DNA of 64,000 nucleotides, taken from Segatella copri. Lineage in GTDB: Bacteria; Bacteroidota; Bacteroidia; Bacteroidales; Bacteroidaceae. The stretch's first letter is position 1; every line of letters starts with the position of its first letter. The notes beneath the pieces were generated by a model. That model was not told where the DNA came from. It worked only from the letters and a program-made list of their open reading frames with translations, and did not search any database. The position numbers and the translations under genes were made by a program. Positions 32,616 to 42,063 of this stretch are shown one piece after another. The DNA lies in assembly GCF_019127135.1 (NCBI RefSeq), contig NZ_JAHOEA010000015.1:1-64000 (forward strand). The letters are read 5' to 3'.

Positions 32616-33077
32616 ATGGACACATTAAGTTACAAGACTATTTCCGTAAACAAGGAAACAGCTAAGAAAGAGTGGGTCGTAATCGACGCTACCGACCAGG
32701 TTGTAGGTCGCCTCTGCTCTAAGGTTGCTAAATTGCTCCGCGGAAAGTACAAGCCAACTTTCACTCCACACGTAGATTGTGGTGACAACGTAATCATTAT
32801 CAATGCCGCTAAGGTAGTTTTCACTGGTAAGAAGGAAACTGATAAGGTTTACACTCGTTACACTGGTTATCCAGGTGGTCAGCGCTTCAACACTCCAGCA
32901 GAGTTGCGCAAGCGTCCTGATGGAATGGACAAGATCCTCCGTCACGCTATTAAGGGTATGTTGCCAAAGGGCCCTCTCGGTCGTTCTTTGATGGACAACC
33001 TCTTCATTTACGATGGCACAGAGCACAAGCACGAGGCACAGCAGCCAAAGGCTATTGATATTAACCAGTATAAATAA
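32616..33077 (+). CDS. rplM: 50S ribosomal protein L13 (uL13)
   Basis: A 153-residue protein of the large ribosomal subunit. WVVIDATDQVVGRLCSKVAK and the GPLGRSLMDNLFIY region match L13; the length is normal for Bacteroidales. First gene of a four-gene operon with rpsI, rpsB and tsf. Confidence 0.97.
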   Translation: MDTLSYKTISVNKETAKKEWVVIDATDQVVGRLCSKVAKLLRGKYKPTFTPHVDCGDNVIIINAAKVVFTGKKETDKVYTRYTGYPGGQRFNTPAELRKRPDGMDKILRHAIKGMLPKGPLGRSLMDNLFIYDGTEHKHEAQQPKAIDINQYK

Positions 33078-33087
33078 TTAAGGTAGA

Positions 33088-33474
33088 ATGGAAGTAATTA
33101 ATGCAATTGGTCGCCGTAAGAGCGCTGTAGCTCGTGTATACCTCACAGAGGGTACCGGTAAGATCACAATCAACAAGAAAGATATTGAGACATATTTCCC
33201 ATCAGCAATCCTTCGCTATGTAGTAAAGCAGCCATTGCAGTTGCTCGAAGCTGAGGGTAAGTATGATATTAAGGCAAACCTCGACGGTGGTGGTTTCACC
33301 GGTCAGAGCCAGGCTCTCCGCCTCGCTATCGCTCGCGCGCTCGTTAAGATCGACGCTAACGATAAGAAGGCTTTGAAGGATGCAGGCTTCATGACACGTG
33401 ACTCACGTGCTGTTGAGCGTAAGAAGCCAGGTCAGCCAAAGGCTCGTCGTCGCTTCCAGTTCAGCAAGCGTTAA
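33088..33474 (+). CDS. rpsI: 30S ribosomal protein S9 (uS9)
   Basis: A 128-residue small-subunit protein. The start MEVINAIGRRKSAVARVYL and the C-terminal PKARRRFQFSKR, which reaches the ribosomal P site, are diagnostic. It begins 10 bp after rplM, the usual pairing. Confidence 0.97.
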   Translation: MEVINAIGRRKSAVARVYLTEGTGKITINKKDIETYFPSAILRYVVKQPLQLLEAEGKYDIKANLDGGGFTGQSQALRLAIARALVKIDANDKKALKDAGFMTRDSRAVERKKPGQPKARRRFQFSKR

Positions 33475-33541
33475 TCTTATACATATTTTATTATATATAT
33501 ACAGATTATATATAGCTGAGCTAAAAAGTTTAGTATCTAAA

Positions 33542-33597
33542 TCGGTGAGATTCCATTAATCGGGGACTACTCATCGACTGATCTAACATTAGATTCA
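33542..33597 (+). promoter_or_regulatory. structured element before rpsB
   Basis: TCGGTGAG (33542-33549) pairs with CTCATCGA (33570-33577), one wobble pair, enclosing a loop with CGGGGAC. A second small hairpin, ATCTAA/TTAGAT, follows. The 158-base gap inside a tight operon suggests an S2-responsive control site or a processing site (inference). Confidence 0.4.
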
Positions 33598-33632
33598 AAA
33601 AGAAAGTAAACACAATTAAAAAAGAAAAAACA

Positions 33633-34403
33633 ATGTCAAGAACAAATTTTGACCAGTTACTTCAGGCAGGTTGCCACTTCGGACACCTCCGTCGCAAGTG
33701 GAATCCAGCAATGGCTCCTTACATCTTCATGGAGCGTAACGGTATTCATATTATCGACCTCAACAAGACTGTCGCTAAGATTGACGAGGCTGCTGAGGCT
33801 CTCAAGACAATTGCCAAGACAGGTAGAAAGATTCTGTTTGTCGCTACTAAAAAACAAGCTAAGGACGTAGTTGCTGAGAAGGCAGCTTCTATCAATATGC
33901 CATACGTAAACGAGCGTTGGGCTGGTGGTATGCTCACCAACTTCCCTACAATCCGTAAGGCAGTTAAGAAAATGACAAACATCGATCGTCTGTTGAACGA
34001 TGGTACATTCTCTAACCTCTCTAAGCGTGAGTTGCTTCAGGTAAGCCGCCAGCGTGCTAAGTTGGAGAAGAACCTCGGTTCTATCGCAGATATGGCTCGT
34101 CTCCCAGTAGCCCTCTTCGTTGTTGACGTAATGAAGGAGCATATCGCTGTTAAGGAGGCTAACCGTCTTGGTATTCCAGTGTTCGGTATCGTAGATACCA
34201 ACTCTGATCCTAAGAATGTTGATTACGTTATCCCAGCTAACGACGATGCTAAGGATTCTGTAGATGCTATCCTTACTGCAGTTTGCGGTGCTATCGCTGA
34301 GGCTCTCGAGGAGCGCAAGGCTGAGAAGGCTGACGACAAGGCTGCTGCTGAGCAGAAGGACCAGCCTAAGAAGAAGGCTGCCCGCAAGGACGAGGCTGAG
34401 TAA
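33633..34403 (+). CDS. rpsB: 30S ribosomal protein S2 (uS2)
   Basis: A 256-residue small-subunit protein. LLQAGCHFGHLRRKWNPAM and VNERWAGGMLTNFPTIRK are typical of S2. The C-terminal tail of charged residues (EERKAEKADDKAAAEQK) is common in Bacteroidetes. Followed by tsf, as in most bacteria. Confidence 0.97.
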   Translation: MSRTNFDQLLQAGCHFGHLRRKWNPAMAPYIFMERNGIHIIDLNKTVAKIDEAAEALKTIAKTGRKILFVATKKQAKDVVAEKAASINMPYVNERWAGGMLTNFPTIRKAVKKMTNIDRLLNDGTFSNLSKRELLQVSRQRAKLEKNLGSIADMARLPVALFVVDVMKEHIAVKEANRLGIPVFGIVDTNSDPKNVDYVIPANDDAKDSVDAILTAVCGAIAEALEERKAEKADDKAAAEQKDQPKKKAARKDEAE

Positions 34404-34420
34404 TTAGGCAAAGAAATATA

Positions 34421-34462
34421 TACTGAAGCCATTGATTCTGTTTATGATTCGATGGCTTTAGT
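34421..34462 (+). terminator. hairpin between rpsB and tsf
   Basis: CTGAAGCCAT pairs with ATGGCTTTAG, near-perfect over a 19-base loop, with only a short T run behind it. It may attenuate transcription into tsf or protect the rpsB mRNA end. Confidence 0.55.
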
Positions 34463-34511
34463 AGCTTTTAAGCAAAGATTATTATTAACTTTTTAATATA
34501 AAAATATTATT

Positions 34512-35507
34512 ATGGCTGTTTCAATTGAAGATATCAAGAAACTTCGCGCTATGACTGGTGCTGGTCTTGCTGACGTTAAGAAGGCACTCACAGAGGCTGA
34601 AGGTGATTTCGATAAGGCAAAGGAGTTGCTCCGTGAGCGTGGTCTCGCTATCGCTGCTAAGCGTTCTGACCGTGAGACTTCTAACGGTTGCGTTCTCGTT
34701 AAGAAGGTTAACGATTTCGCTGCTATCATCGCTCTCAAGTGCGAGACTGACTTCGTAGCTAACGGTGCTGACTTCATCAAGTTGACATCTGACATCCTCG
34801 ACGCTGCTATCGCTGCCAAGGCTCACACTCTCGACGAGGTGAAGACTTTGAAGGTTGGCGATGCTGATGCTCAGGCTGCTGTTACACAGCGCTCTGGTAT
34901 CACTGGCGAGAAGATGGAGCTCGACGGCTACTGTGTTCTCGAGGGTGACAACATCGAGGTTTACGACCACATGAACAAGCACACTTTGTGTACTATGGTT
35001 CAGCTCAACGAGAACAACGAGGAGGCTGGTCACAAGGTAGCTATGCAGGTTGCTGCTATGCGCCCTGTAGCTCTCGACGAGTCTTCAGTTTCTGAGGAGA
35101 CTAAGAAGACTGAGCTCGAAGTTGCTGTTGCCAAGACTAAGGAAGAGCTTGTAGAGAAGGCTGTTAACGCAGCTTTGAAGAAGGCTGGCATCAACCCAGC
35201 TCACGTTGACTCTGAGGAGCACATCGAGAGCAACACCAAGAAGGGTTGGTTGACACCTGAGCAGGCTGAAGAGGCTCGCAACATCAAGAAGACTGTTGGT
35301 GAGGAGAAGGCTGCTACTTTGAACCCTACTATGATCCAGAACATTGCTAATGGTCGTCTGGCTAAGTTCTTCAAGGAGAACTGCCTCGTTGATCAGGAGT
35401 TCCAGTTCGGTGACGGTGACAAGCAGACAGTTGCTCAGTACCTCGCTTCTCAGAGCAAGGATCTCAAGATCGTTGCTTACCAGCGCTTTACTCTTGCTGC
35501 TGAGTAA
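34512..35507 (+). CDS. tsf: translation elongation factor Ts
   Basis: A 331-residue factor recharging EF-Tu with GTP. The N-terminal LRAMTGAGLADVKKALTEA and KCETDFVANGADF, containing the TDFV motif that contacts EF-Tu, are clear. It is longer than the E. coli protein because of the core-domain extension usual in Bacteroidetes. Last gene of the operon. Confidence 0.97.
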   Translation: MAVSIEDIKKLRAMTGAGLADVKKALTEAEGDFDKAKELLRERGLAIAAKRSDRETSNGCVLVKKVNDFAAIIALKCETDFVANGADFIKLTSDILDAAIAAKAHTLDEVKTLKVGDADAQAAVTQRSGITGEKMELDGYCVLEGDNIEVYDHMNKHTLCTMVQLNENNEEAGHKVAMQVAAMRPVALDESSVSEETKKTELEVAVAKTKEELVEKAVNAALKKAGINPAHVDSEEHIESNTKKGWLTPEQAEEARNIKKTVGEEKAATLNPTMIQNIANGRLAKFFKENCLVDQEFQFGDGDKQTVAQYLASQSKDLKIVAYQRFTLAAE

Positions 35508-35558
35508 TCATTACTCAAAAGCAAGCGTTAATTTGACTTATAGTTAAATTAGAATACC

Positions 35559-35607
35559 GGGAGTTATGAAGTTAAGCCTCGCTTTGCTTCTAACTCCCAT
35601 TTCTTTT
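35559..35607 (+). terminator. terminator of the rplM-tsf operon
   Basis: GGGAGTTATGAAG pairs with CTTCTAACTCCC with one bulged base, followed by a T-rich tail. Confidence 0.85.
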
Positions 35608-35627
35608 TTATATAAAAATTTGATGTT

Positions 35628-36245
35628 ATGAAGATATTTGCCATCGGTATGAACTATACCGAACACAATAAATCGCTGCATGGTACGTTATCTAAACCAG
35701 AGCGTCCTGTCATCTTTACCAAGGCAGATTCTGCTTTGCTCAATAACGGCAAGCCTTTCTTCATCCCTGATCATCTGGGAAGAATAGAGTATGAAACCGA
35801 AGTAGTGGTCAGAATTTCCAAGTTGGGAAAGACCATTCCGCAGCGTTTTGCCCACCGCTATTACGATGCTGTAACCGTAGGTATCGACTTTACGGCACGC
35901 GAGATGCAGAAGAAGCTGCGTGAGGCTGGTCAGCCTTGGGAACTCGCCAAGGGATTTGACGGTTCTGCCGTTATCGGCGAATGGGTAGACATCCAGAAGT
36001 TCCGTGATATCCAGGCACTGCACTTCCGCCTCGACCTCAATGACAAGACCGTACAGGAAGGCTGCACGAGCGATATGCTCTACAAGGTAGATGAAATCAT
36101 CTCCTACATCAGCCAGTACTTCACGCTCAAGACGGGCGACCTGCTCTATACCGGATGTCCTACAGGCTGCGGTCCTGTCAACATTGACGACCATCTCGTA
36201 GGCTATCTCGAAGACAGGAAGGTGCTCGATTTTCACTGTAAATAA
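35628..36245 (+). CDS. FAH-family hydrolase/isomerase
   Basis: A 205-residue cytoplasmic protein of the fumarylacetoacetate hydrolase fold. KIFAIGMNYTEHNKSL and IEYETEVVVRISK show the metal-binding Glu residues, and LLYTGCPTGCGPV is the C-terminal signature. Relatives hydrolyse or decarboxylate acylpyruvates and similar diketo acids; the substrate here is unknown. It is 25 bp upstream of porU and may be co-transcribed, though a functional link is not evident. Confidence 0.85.
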   Translation: MKIFAIGMNYTEHNKSLHGTLSKPERPVIFTKADSALLNNGKPFFIPDHLGRIEYETEVVVRISKLGKTIPQRFAHRYYDAVTVGIDFTAREMQKKLREAGQPWELAKGFDGSAVIGEWVDIQKFRDIQALHFRLDLNDKTVQEGCTSDMLYKVDEIISYISQYFTLKTGDLLYTGCPTGCGPVNIDDHLVGYLEDRKVLDFHCK

Positions 36246-36270
36246 ACAATATTGCAAGTAATATATCGAT

Positions 36271-39200
36271 ATGAACACAACAAAGGTTTGGAAATACATG
36301 CTGCTGGCATGTCTGCTCATGCTGGTGGTTCCTGCTCAGGCACAGCGATTCTTCAATCTGACCTCTTCAGAAGTCAGAGTAGATTCCGTGTTGCCCCGTT
36401 TCGTGTATTCCATTCCTCTGACCGGTGCATATCGTGATTCTGTATATACCGTCAGCCTGAAATATGGCGAGTATATCGATATGACAGCCTCCGACATCGC
36501 CAATTACAACCGCCTGTCGGGTGCAGTCCCTCCTGAGCAGGTATTACTCCAGCAGCGGGTTACCGAATGCCGCAAGCAGGGCGTACTCCAGATAGATTTC
36601 AGTCCTGTCGTGTTCCGCAATAACCGCCATCAGCTGCTGGTTAGCTTCATGCTCCAGGTAGAATCCCGTCCTCTGAAGCGCTCCGAGCGTTCCAGTCGAG
36701 GTTCTTTACTGGCTAAGGGCAAAGTATCAGCCTTCACTTCTTCTGATGCTTTGCGCTCAGCCTCTTCCCTCTATGCCTCCCATTCCGTCCTAGCCTCAGG
36801 CAGATGGGCGAAGATCAGAGTCAGCGAAACCGGTTTCCATCAGCTTACCGAACAGGTAGTGCGCCAGGCAGGCTTCTCCGATATCAGCAAGGTGAAGATT
36901 TACGGCTATGGCGGCAATCTGCAGAACGAAGCCCTTATGGCGAGCGAACTGCAGGCTACCGACGATTTGCAGGAAGTTCCCCAGTGCATCGTAGGCGGCA
37001 AGCATTATTTCTATGCCCAGGGACCGGTATCCTGGAAGTCAGAAACCGCCCTCCAGCGCATCCGTAATCCTTATTCCGATTACGGCTACTATTTTATTAC
37101 CCAAACCGATGGAGAGCCACTGGTGCAGGATTCAGCCACCTTTGTCTCTTCCCATTATCCGCAGTCATACGATTACCATTCCCTCTATGAGTCAGATGGT
37201 TTCAGCTATTATCATGGCGGCAGAAACCTCTTCGATGCAGAAGAACTGAAGGTGGGCGATGAAAAGAAAGTGGTAATCACGAATACCACCGGTTCTGCGG
37301 CAGGCAAACTCTCCGTAGCCCTGACTACCGCCACAGACAGCAAGGCTCAGATACTGAAGAATGGCAAGGTTTTGGGCGAAATCACCCTTTCTATCAAAGA
37401 TGACGGTTCGGCGGAGGAGATTAAATATCTCAAGGCTACAGAGCAGGTTGCCACTTATCCCATTTCCGATTTCCAAGATAAGGATACCATCTCTATCAAG
37501 GTCTTGTCAGGTGCTTCCATCCGCCTCGATTATATCTCCGTAACGTGGGCAGAGCCTAGAAGCTGTGCCTTTACCGCTGCCAACCTTGCCTCAGGTGGAA
37601 AGATTCCGGCTGCCCAGTATGTCTACGGCATCACCAACCAGGATCATCATGCCGATGGAGCTGCCGATATGGTCATCATCATCCCGACCTCACAGAAACT
37701 GCTGAAACAGGCACAGCGACTGAAAGAATTTCATGAGCAGCACGACGGACTGCGCGTTACCATTGTGCCTGCCGATGAACTCTATAACGAATTTTCTAGC
37801 GGTACTCCCGATGCCAACGCCTACCGCCGCTACCTGCGCATGCTTTCCGATAAGGCGCAGAGCGAGGCTGACATGCCGAAATATCTCCTGCTCTTCGGCG
37901 ACTGCGTATGGGATAACCGCATGCTTACCTCCGGTTGCAGAATTCTGAATCCTGACGATTACCTGCTGTGCTTTGAGAGTGAAAACTCCTTCAGCGCCGT
38001 AAACTGCTTCGTCAGCGACAGTTGGTTCGGTATGCTCGGCGAGGGAGCCGGACTGTATCCTAGCCGTGAACTGCAGGATGTAGCCGTAGGCCGCTTCCCG
38101 GTAACCTATGCAGAAGAGGCCAAGGTGCTGGTAGACAAGACCATCAGTTATGCTCAGAATGCCAATGTAGGCGCCTGGCAGAACACCCTGATGTTTATGG
38201 GTGATGACGGAAACGGCAACCTCCACATGCAGGATGCCGATGAGGTGGCAAATGATGTGCTCACCACCTATCCCGCCTATCTCGTCAAGAAGGTGATGTG
38301 GGATGCCTATACCCGCGAAACCTCCTCTACGGGCAATACCTATCCAGAGGCAACCAAGATCATCAAGCAGCAGCAGGCTGCGGGAGCCCTCATCATGGAT
38401 TATGCCGGACATGGCGATCCTACCCAGATATCGCACGAATCGGTTCTGAAACTCAACGATTTTGCCGATTTCCGCAATACCAACCTGCCGCTCTGGGTAA
38501 CTGCCTCCTGCGATATCATGCCGTTCGACGGACTCCAGGCCAACATCGGCGAATATGCGCTGCTCAACGATAAAGGCGGCGCAGTAGCCTTCTATGGCAC
38601 CACCCGTACCGTTTCCTCCCTGTATAACAAGTATATCAACCACGCCTTCATCTACAGAGTGCTCAGTCTGGTAGACGGCAAGCCTGTCACGATGGGCGAA
38701 GCACACCGTCTGGCTCAGAACGATCTGGTGAGCGGCAACGGCCCGACTCCCGGCTCCGATGTCACGGTGAACCATCTCAACTATTCCCTCTTGGGCGATC
38801 CGGCGCTTGCGCTCAATCTGCCTAAGTATCAGATAGTAGTAGATTCCATCAATGGCATTCCTGTTGCCGAGTCTGAAACCCTGCCGATGCTGAAGGCAGG
38901 CTCTGTAGCCCGCATGGCAGGTCATATAGAGGGAGCAGACGACTTCCGGGGCGTGATTACCGCTATCGTAAGAGATTCTAAGGAAACGGTTACCTGTCGC
39001 CTGAACGATACTGGCAAGGATGGTGCTGAGAAGGCTTTCGAATACAAAGACAGAACCAAGACCCTGTATCAGGGCACAGATAGCGTCAGAGGCGGCAAGT
39101 TTGCCTTCTCCTTTGCCGTTCCGCTGGATATCAATTATTCCAACCAGAGCGGTCTGGTCAACCTCTATGCGGTGAATACCGTCAAGACCCTCTCCGCCCA

Positions 39201-39909
39201 CGGCTCCAGCGAGCAGTTTACGGTAGGCGAGAGCGAGGAGATGAAGAACGATTCCATCGGTCCTTCCATCTACTGCTATCTCAATTCGCCTTCCTTCGCA
39301 GACGGCGGCAAAGTCAACACCACCCCGTTCTTTGTGGCAAAGATAACCGATAAGGACGGAATCAATGCTGCCGGAAGCGGTATCGGCCACGACCTGCAGC
39401 TGGTGATAGATGGCGATATGTCGAAGACCTATGTGCTGAACAGCAATTTCACCTACGATTTCGGAACCTATACCAGCGGTTCCACCTATTACAGCATACC
39501 GCAACTGGAACCGGGCAGTCACGAACTCACCTTCCGTGCCTGGGATATCCAGAACAACAGTTCTACGGTGAAGCTCCGTTTCAATGTGGTGAAGGGACTG
39601 AGTCCGGCGCTCTTCGATGTGGGCGTAACTGCCAATCCGGCGAAGACCTCCACTACCTTCATCATCAGTCACGACCGCACAGAGAGCGATATGGACGTGG
39701 TGGTAGAAGTGTTCGATTCATCGGGCAGACAGCACTGGCGCCATTCCGAAAGCGGTGTACCGGCCTCGGGCAGCTATACCGTCAGCTGGGACCTCACCTC
39801 CGATAGCGGCACCCCTCTGGGCACCGGCGTATATCTCTATCGCGTCAAGGTGGCGAGCGATGGCAGCAGCTACACCTCTAAAGTCAAGAAACTCATCATC
39901 ATCAAATAA
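36271..39909 (+). CDS. porU: PorU, type IX secretion C25-type sortase
   Basis: A 1212-residue outer-membrane-associated protein; signal peptide ends at VVPAQAQ. It is the gingipain-like peptidase that cleaves the sorting domains of type IX cargo and links cargo to lipopolysaccharide. Catalytic His714 is in MDYAGHGDPTQIS and Cys747 in WVTASCDIMPFDG, 33 residues apart as in gingipain-type enzymes. The C-terminus (GTGVYLYRVKVASDG, then VKKLIIIK) is itself a sorting-domain-like fold. Position before porV and ispF matches the arrangement in Porphyromonas gingivalis. Confidence 0.92.
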   Translation: MNTTKVWKYMLLACLLMLVVPAQAQRFFNLTSSEVRVDSVLPRFVYSIPLTGAYRDSVYTVSLKYGEYIDMTASDIANYNRLSGAVPPEQVLLQQRVTECRKQGVLQIDFSPVVFRNNRHQLLVSFMLQVESRPLKRSERSSRGSLLAKGKVSAFTSSDALRSASSLYASHSVLASGRWAKIRVSETGFHQLTEQVVRQAGFSDISKVKIYGYGGNLQNEALMASELQATDDLQEVPQCIVGGKHYFYAQGPVSWKSETALQRIRNPYSDYGYYFITQTDGEPLVQDSATFVSSHYPQSYDYHSLYESDGFSYYHGGRNLFDAEELKVGDEKKVVITNTTGSAAGKLSVALTTATDSKAQILKNGKVLGEITLSIKDDGSAEEIKYLKATEQVATYPISDFQDKDTISIKVLSGASIRLDYISVTWAEPRSCAFTAANLASGGKIPAAQYVYGITNQDHHADGAADMVIIIPTSQKLLKQAQRLKEFHEQHDGLRVTIVPADELYNEFSSGTPDANAYRRYLRMLSDKAQSEADMPKYLLLFGDCVWDNRMLTSGCRILNPDDYLLCFESENSFSAVNCFVSDSWFGMLGEGAGLYPSRELQDVAVGRFPVTYAEEAKVLVDKTISYAQNANVGAWQNTLMFMGDDGNGNLHMQDADEVANDVLTTYPAYLVKKVMWDAYTRETSSTGNTYPEATKIIKQQQAAGALIMDYAGHGDPTQISHESVLKLNDFADFRNTNLPLWVTASCDIMPFDGLQANIGEYALLNDKGGAVAFYGTTRTVSSLYNKYINHAFIYRVLSLVDGKPVTMGEAHRLAQNDLVSGNGPTPGSDVTVNHLNYSLLGDPALALNLPKYQIVVDSINGIPVAESETLPMLKAGSVARMAGHIEGADDFRGVITAIVRDSKETVTCRLNDTGKDGAEKAFEYKDRTKTLYQGTDSVRGGKFAFSFAVPLDINYSNQSGLVNLYAVNTVKTLSAHGSSEQFTVGESEEMKNDSIGPSIYCYLNSPSFADGGKVNTTPFFVAKITDKDGINAAGSGIGHDLQLVIDGDMSKTYVLNSNFTYDFGTYTSGSTYYSIPQLEPGSHELTFRAWDIQNNSSTVKLRFNVVKGLSPALFDVGVTANPAKTSTTFIISHDRTESDMDVVVEVFDSSGRQHWRHSESGVPASGSYTVSWDLTSDSGTPLGTGVYLYRVKVASDGSSYTSKVKKLIIIK

Positions 39910-39923
39910 AAAATATATTTACA

Positions 39924-41108
39924 ATGGCAATGAAAAGAATCTATAAGATATTCATCTTGGGATGTCTCGCTCTGATGGCATCAGAAGTGAAGGCGCAGGA
40001 TAAGAAAGACCTCTTCAATCCTGTGAACTATGCAGTCATTTCACAAACCATAGCTCCAGATGCCCGTGGTGGCGGTTTGGGAGATGTCGGTGCGGCTACC
40101 GACCCTGATGTCAACTCCCAGTACTGGAATCCGGCAAAATATCCTTTCACCATTTCGCGTGCCGGTGTTTCGCTCAGTTTCACCCCTTGGCTGCGTTCGC
40201 TGGTCAATGATATGAATCTTGCCTATCTCTCTGGCTATTACCGTATTGGCGATTACAGTGCCGTATCAGCATCGCTCCGTTATTTCAATATGGGTGAAGT
40301 GTTTACCAGTCAGGAGGGTGCCGAGAGTGGCACGGGTATGACCATCAATCCTTACGAGATGTCGGTCGATGTGGCTTATTCTCTGATGCTCAGTGAGAAG
40401 TTCTCTCTTGCTGCCGCCATCCGCTGGATCTATTCCGATATGCGCTTCGATTATACCGAAGATAATTCGCCTGCCTCCGCTTTCGCAGCCGATATCGCCG
40501 CCTATTACCAGAACTATGTGGTCATCGGCCAGCGCGAATGCCAGTTGGGCTTGGGATTGAATATTTCTAACATCGGTAGTAAGATTACCTTCAGCGGCAA
40601 GGAGTATGGCGAGTTCCTGCCAGCCAACATGCGTCTGGGCGCTTCGCTGATGATTCCTATCGACGAATACAACCGCGTTACCCTGGCAGCCGATGCCAGC
40701 AAGTATCTGGTGCCTACCGTTCCGAAGCAGGAAGAGGGTGAGGACAATTCTGAATACGAAGACCGTGTGCATCGTGAGTATGATGATATTTCGGGCATCA
40801 GCGGTATCTTCAAGAGTTTCAGCGATGCCCCTGGCGGTTTCAAGGAAGAGCTGGAGGAAATCAACTATGGTCTGGGTGCCGAGTATGTATACAATGATAA
40901 GTTTGCGCTCCGTGCCGGTTATCATCACGAGAGTCAGAGCAAGGGTAACCGCAAGTACTTCACCGTGGGTGCCGGTTTCAAGATGAACGTCTTTTCGCTC
41001 GATGCCGCCTATGTGGTGGCTACCGCCAAGAGTAACCCGCTCGACCAGACTCTCCGCTTCACCCTGTCGTTTGATATGGATGGACTGAAGGACCTCTTTA
41101 AGAGATAG
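39924..41108 (+). CDS. porV: PorV, type IX secretion outer-membrane shuttle
   Basis: A 394-residue beta-barrel of the FadL-like PorV/LptO family. The signal peptide ends at EVKAQ; LFNPVNYAVISQTIAPDARG and GGLGDVGAATDPDVNSQYWN are hallmarks. PorV carries cargo from the translocon to PorU. It starts 14 bp after porU. Its presence shows a working type IX system and supports the cargo calls in 24601-32268. Confidence 0.94.
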   Translation: MAMKRIYKIFILGCLALMASEVKAQDKKDLFNPVNYAVISQTIAPDARGGGLGDVGAATDPDVNSQYWNPAKYPFTISRAGVSLSFTPWLRSLVNDMNLAYLSGYYRIGDYSAVSASLRYFNMGEVFTSQEGAESGTGMTINPYEMSVDVAYSLMLSEKFSLAAAIRWIYSDMRFDYTEDNSPASAFAADIAAYYQNYVVIGQRECQLGLGLNISNIGSKITFSGKEYGEFLPANMRLGASLMIPIDEYNRVTLAADASKYLVPTVPKQEEGEDNSEYEDRVHREYDDISGISGIFKSFSDAPGGFKEELEEINYGLGAEYVYNDKFALRAGYHHESQSKGNRKYFTVGAGFKMNVFSLDAAYVVATAKSNPLDQTLRFTLSFDMDGLKDLFKR

Positions 41109-41144
41109 TTTTTAGTGATTATTGATTAGTTATTATATGTAGAT

Positions 41145-41624
41145 ATGAATATACGTGTAGGATTTGGATATGATGTCCACAAGCTGGTGGAGAACCGCGA
41201 CTTGTGGTTGGGAGGAATTAAGATAGATTATGAACTGGGATTGCTGGGTCACAGCGATGCCGATGTGCTGATACATGCCATTTGCGATGCCCTGCTGGGT
41301 GCCGCCAACATGCGTGATATCGGATATCATTTCCCTGATACGGCAGCAGAGACTCTGAATGTGGATTCTAAGATTCTGCTCCGCAAAACGATGCAACTGA
41401 TAGCTACCAAGGGCTATACACTGGGCAATATCGATGCCACAGTCTGTGCCGAACGCCCTAAACTCAATCCGCATGTGCCAGCCATGAAAGCCTGTCTGGC
41501 AGAGGTAATGGGGGTAGACGAAGACCAGATATCCATTAAGGCAACAACCACCGAGAAACTCGGATTTACGGGCAGAATGGAGGGCATCTCCGCCTATGCC
41601 ACCGTTCTTATCCAGAAAGGATAG
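41145..41624 (+). CDS. ispF: 2-C-methyl-D-erythritol 2,4-cyclodiphosphate synthase
   Basis: A 159-residue MEP-pathway enzyme. RVGFGYDVHKL (metal-binding Asp and His), LGLLGHSDADVLIHAICDAL and TTTEKLGFTGRMEGI are the family signatures. It starts 36 bp after porV, a conserved neighbour pair in Bacteroidales. Confidence 0.96.
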   Translation: MNIRVGFGYDVHKLVENRDLWLGGIKIDYELGLLGHSDADVLIHAICDALLGAANMRDIGYHFPDTAAETLNVDSKILLRKTMQLIATKGYTLGNIDATVCAERPKLNPHVPAMKACLAEVMGVDEDQISIKATTTEKLGFTGRMEGISAYATVLIQKG

Positions 41625-41630
41625 AACGCA

Positions 41631-41666
41631 AGCAAGGCGACCTGTAAAGGCAAAAGCCTTATAAAC
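41631..41666 (-). repeat. fragment of the dispersed palindromic repeat family
   Basis: This stretch (AGCAAGGCGACCTGTAAAGG and on to TATAAAC) matches the reverse complement of about 56240-56275 at roughly 32 of 36 bases. It lies directly behind ispF. It is a decayed copy of part of the large repeat at 56130-56336. Confidence 0.65.
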
Positions 41667-41766
41667 CGCAAAGTGTCAGAAAGTTGTTAATTTCCGTTTC
41701 TTTTGTTCATTTTTGCTTGATATATATCAAAAAAATGTAAAAACGTCACACTTTCTTGGCTAAATA

Positions 41767-41798
41767 TTTGGTGGATAGCCGAAATAGTAGTAATTTTG
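41767..41798 (+). promoter_or_regulatory. promoter of a candidate small RNA
   Basis: TTTG (41767-41770), 20-base spacer, TAATTTTG (41791-41798): an ideal Bacteroidetes promoter with no gene directly behind it. Confidence 0.7.
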
Positions 41799-41803
41799 CA
41801 GCG

Positions 41804-41978
41804 TCAAAAGGTTAATAGATTGTTTAGGTTAGTAGTAATAGATTTAGGTTTTTAGTTATTAGGTTTTAAGGTAGATTGTTTAACCGATAATTGAGAAAGT
41901 CGTGAGACTATTTTGATTAGATTTTTTAAGTTAAACATATTGCATGCCACAGCTCGTTGAGAGTTGTGGTATGTTTTT
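41804..41978 (+). ncRNA. candidate small RNA of about 175 nt
   Basis: A canonical promoter at 41767-41798 is followed by roughly 140 bases without a credible open frame, then a strong terminator at 41943-41978. A short hairpin with a GTGA tetraloop (AGTC/GACT near 41900) lies inside. The glycosyltransferase downstream has its own promoter, so this looks like a stand-alone RNA, though it may also work as a leader with an attenuator. I do not recognise its family. Confidence 0.45.
41943..41978 (+). terminator. terminator of the candidate small RNA
   Basis: CATGCCACAGCTC pairs with GAGAGTTGTGGTATG (small internal mismatch), then seven T. Confidence 0.85.
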
Positions 41979-42032
41979 TTATCCCCATACCCCTCCTTTT
42001 CCGACTTCCTCGAAAAAAACATGCCTTTTTAT

Positions 42033-42063
42033 TTTGTTTTGTCTCCGATTTATACTATCTTTG
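42033..42063 (+). promoter_or_regulatory. promoter of the glycosyltransferase gene at 42113
   Basis: TTTG (42033-42036), 19-base spacer, TATCTTTG (42056-42063). Transcription would start near 42070, which rules out the longer frame beginning at 41957 and supports the ATG at 42113. Confidence 0.7.

Noticed and set aside
37690..39672. A 660-codon open frame on the minus strand inside porU
   Set aside because: It is fully antisense to a well-supported gene with catalytic residues. Its protein has no recognisable domain, and its length follows from the codon bias of porU.
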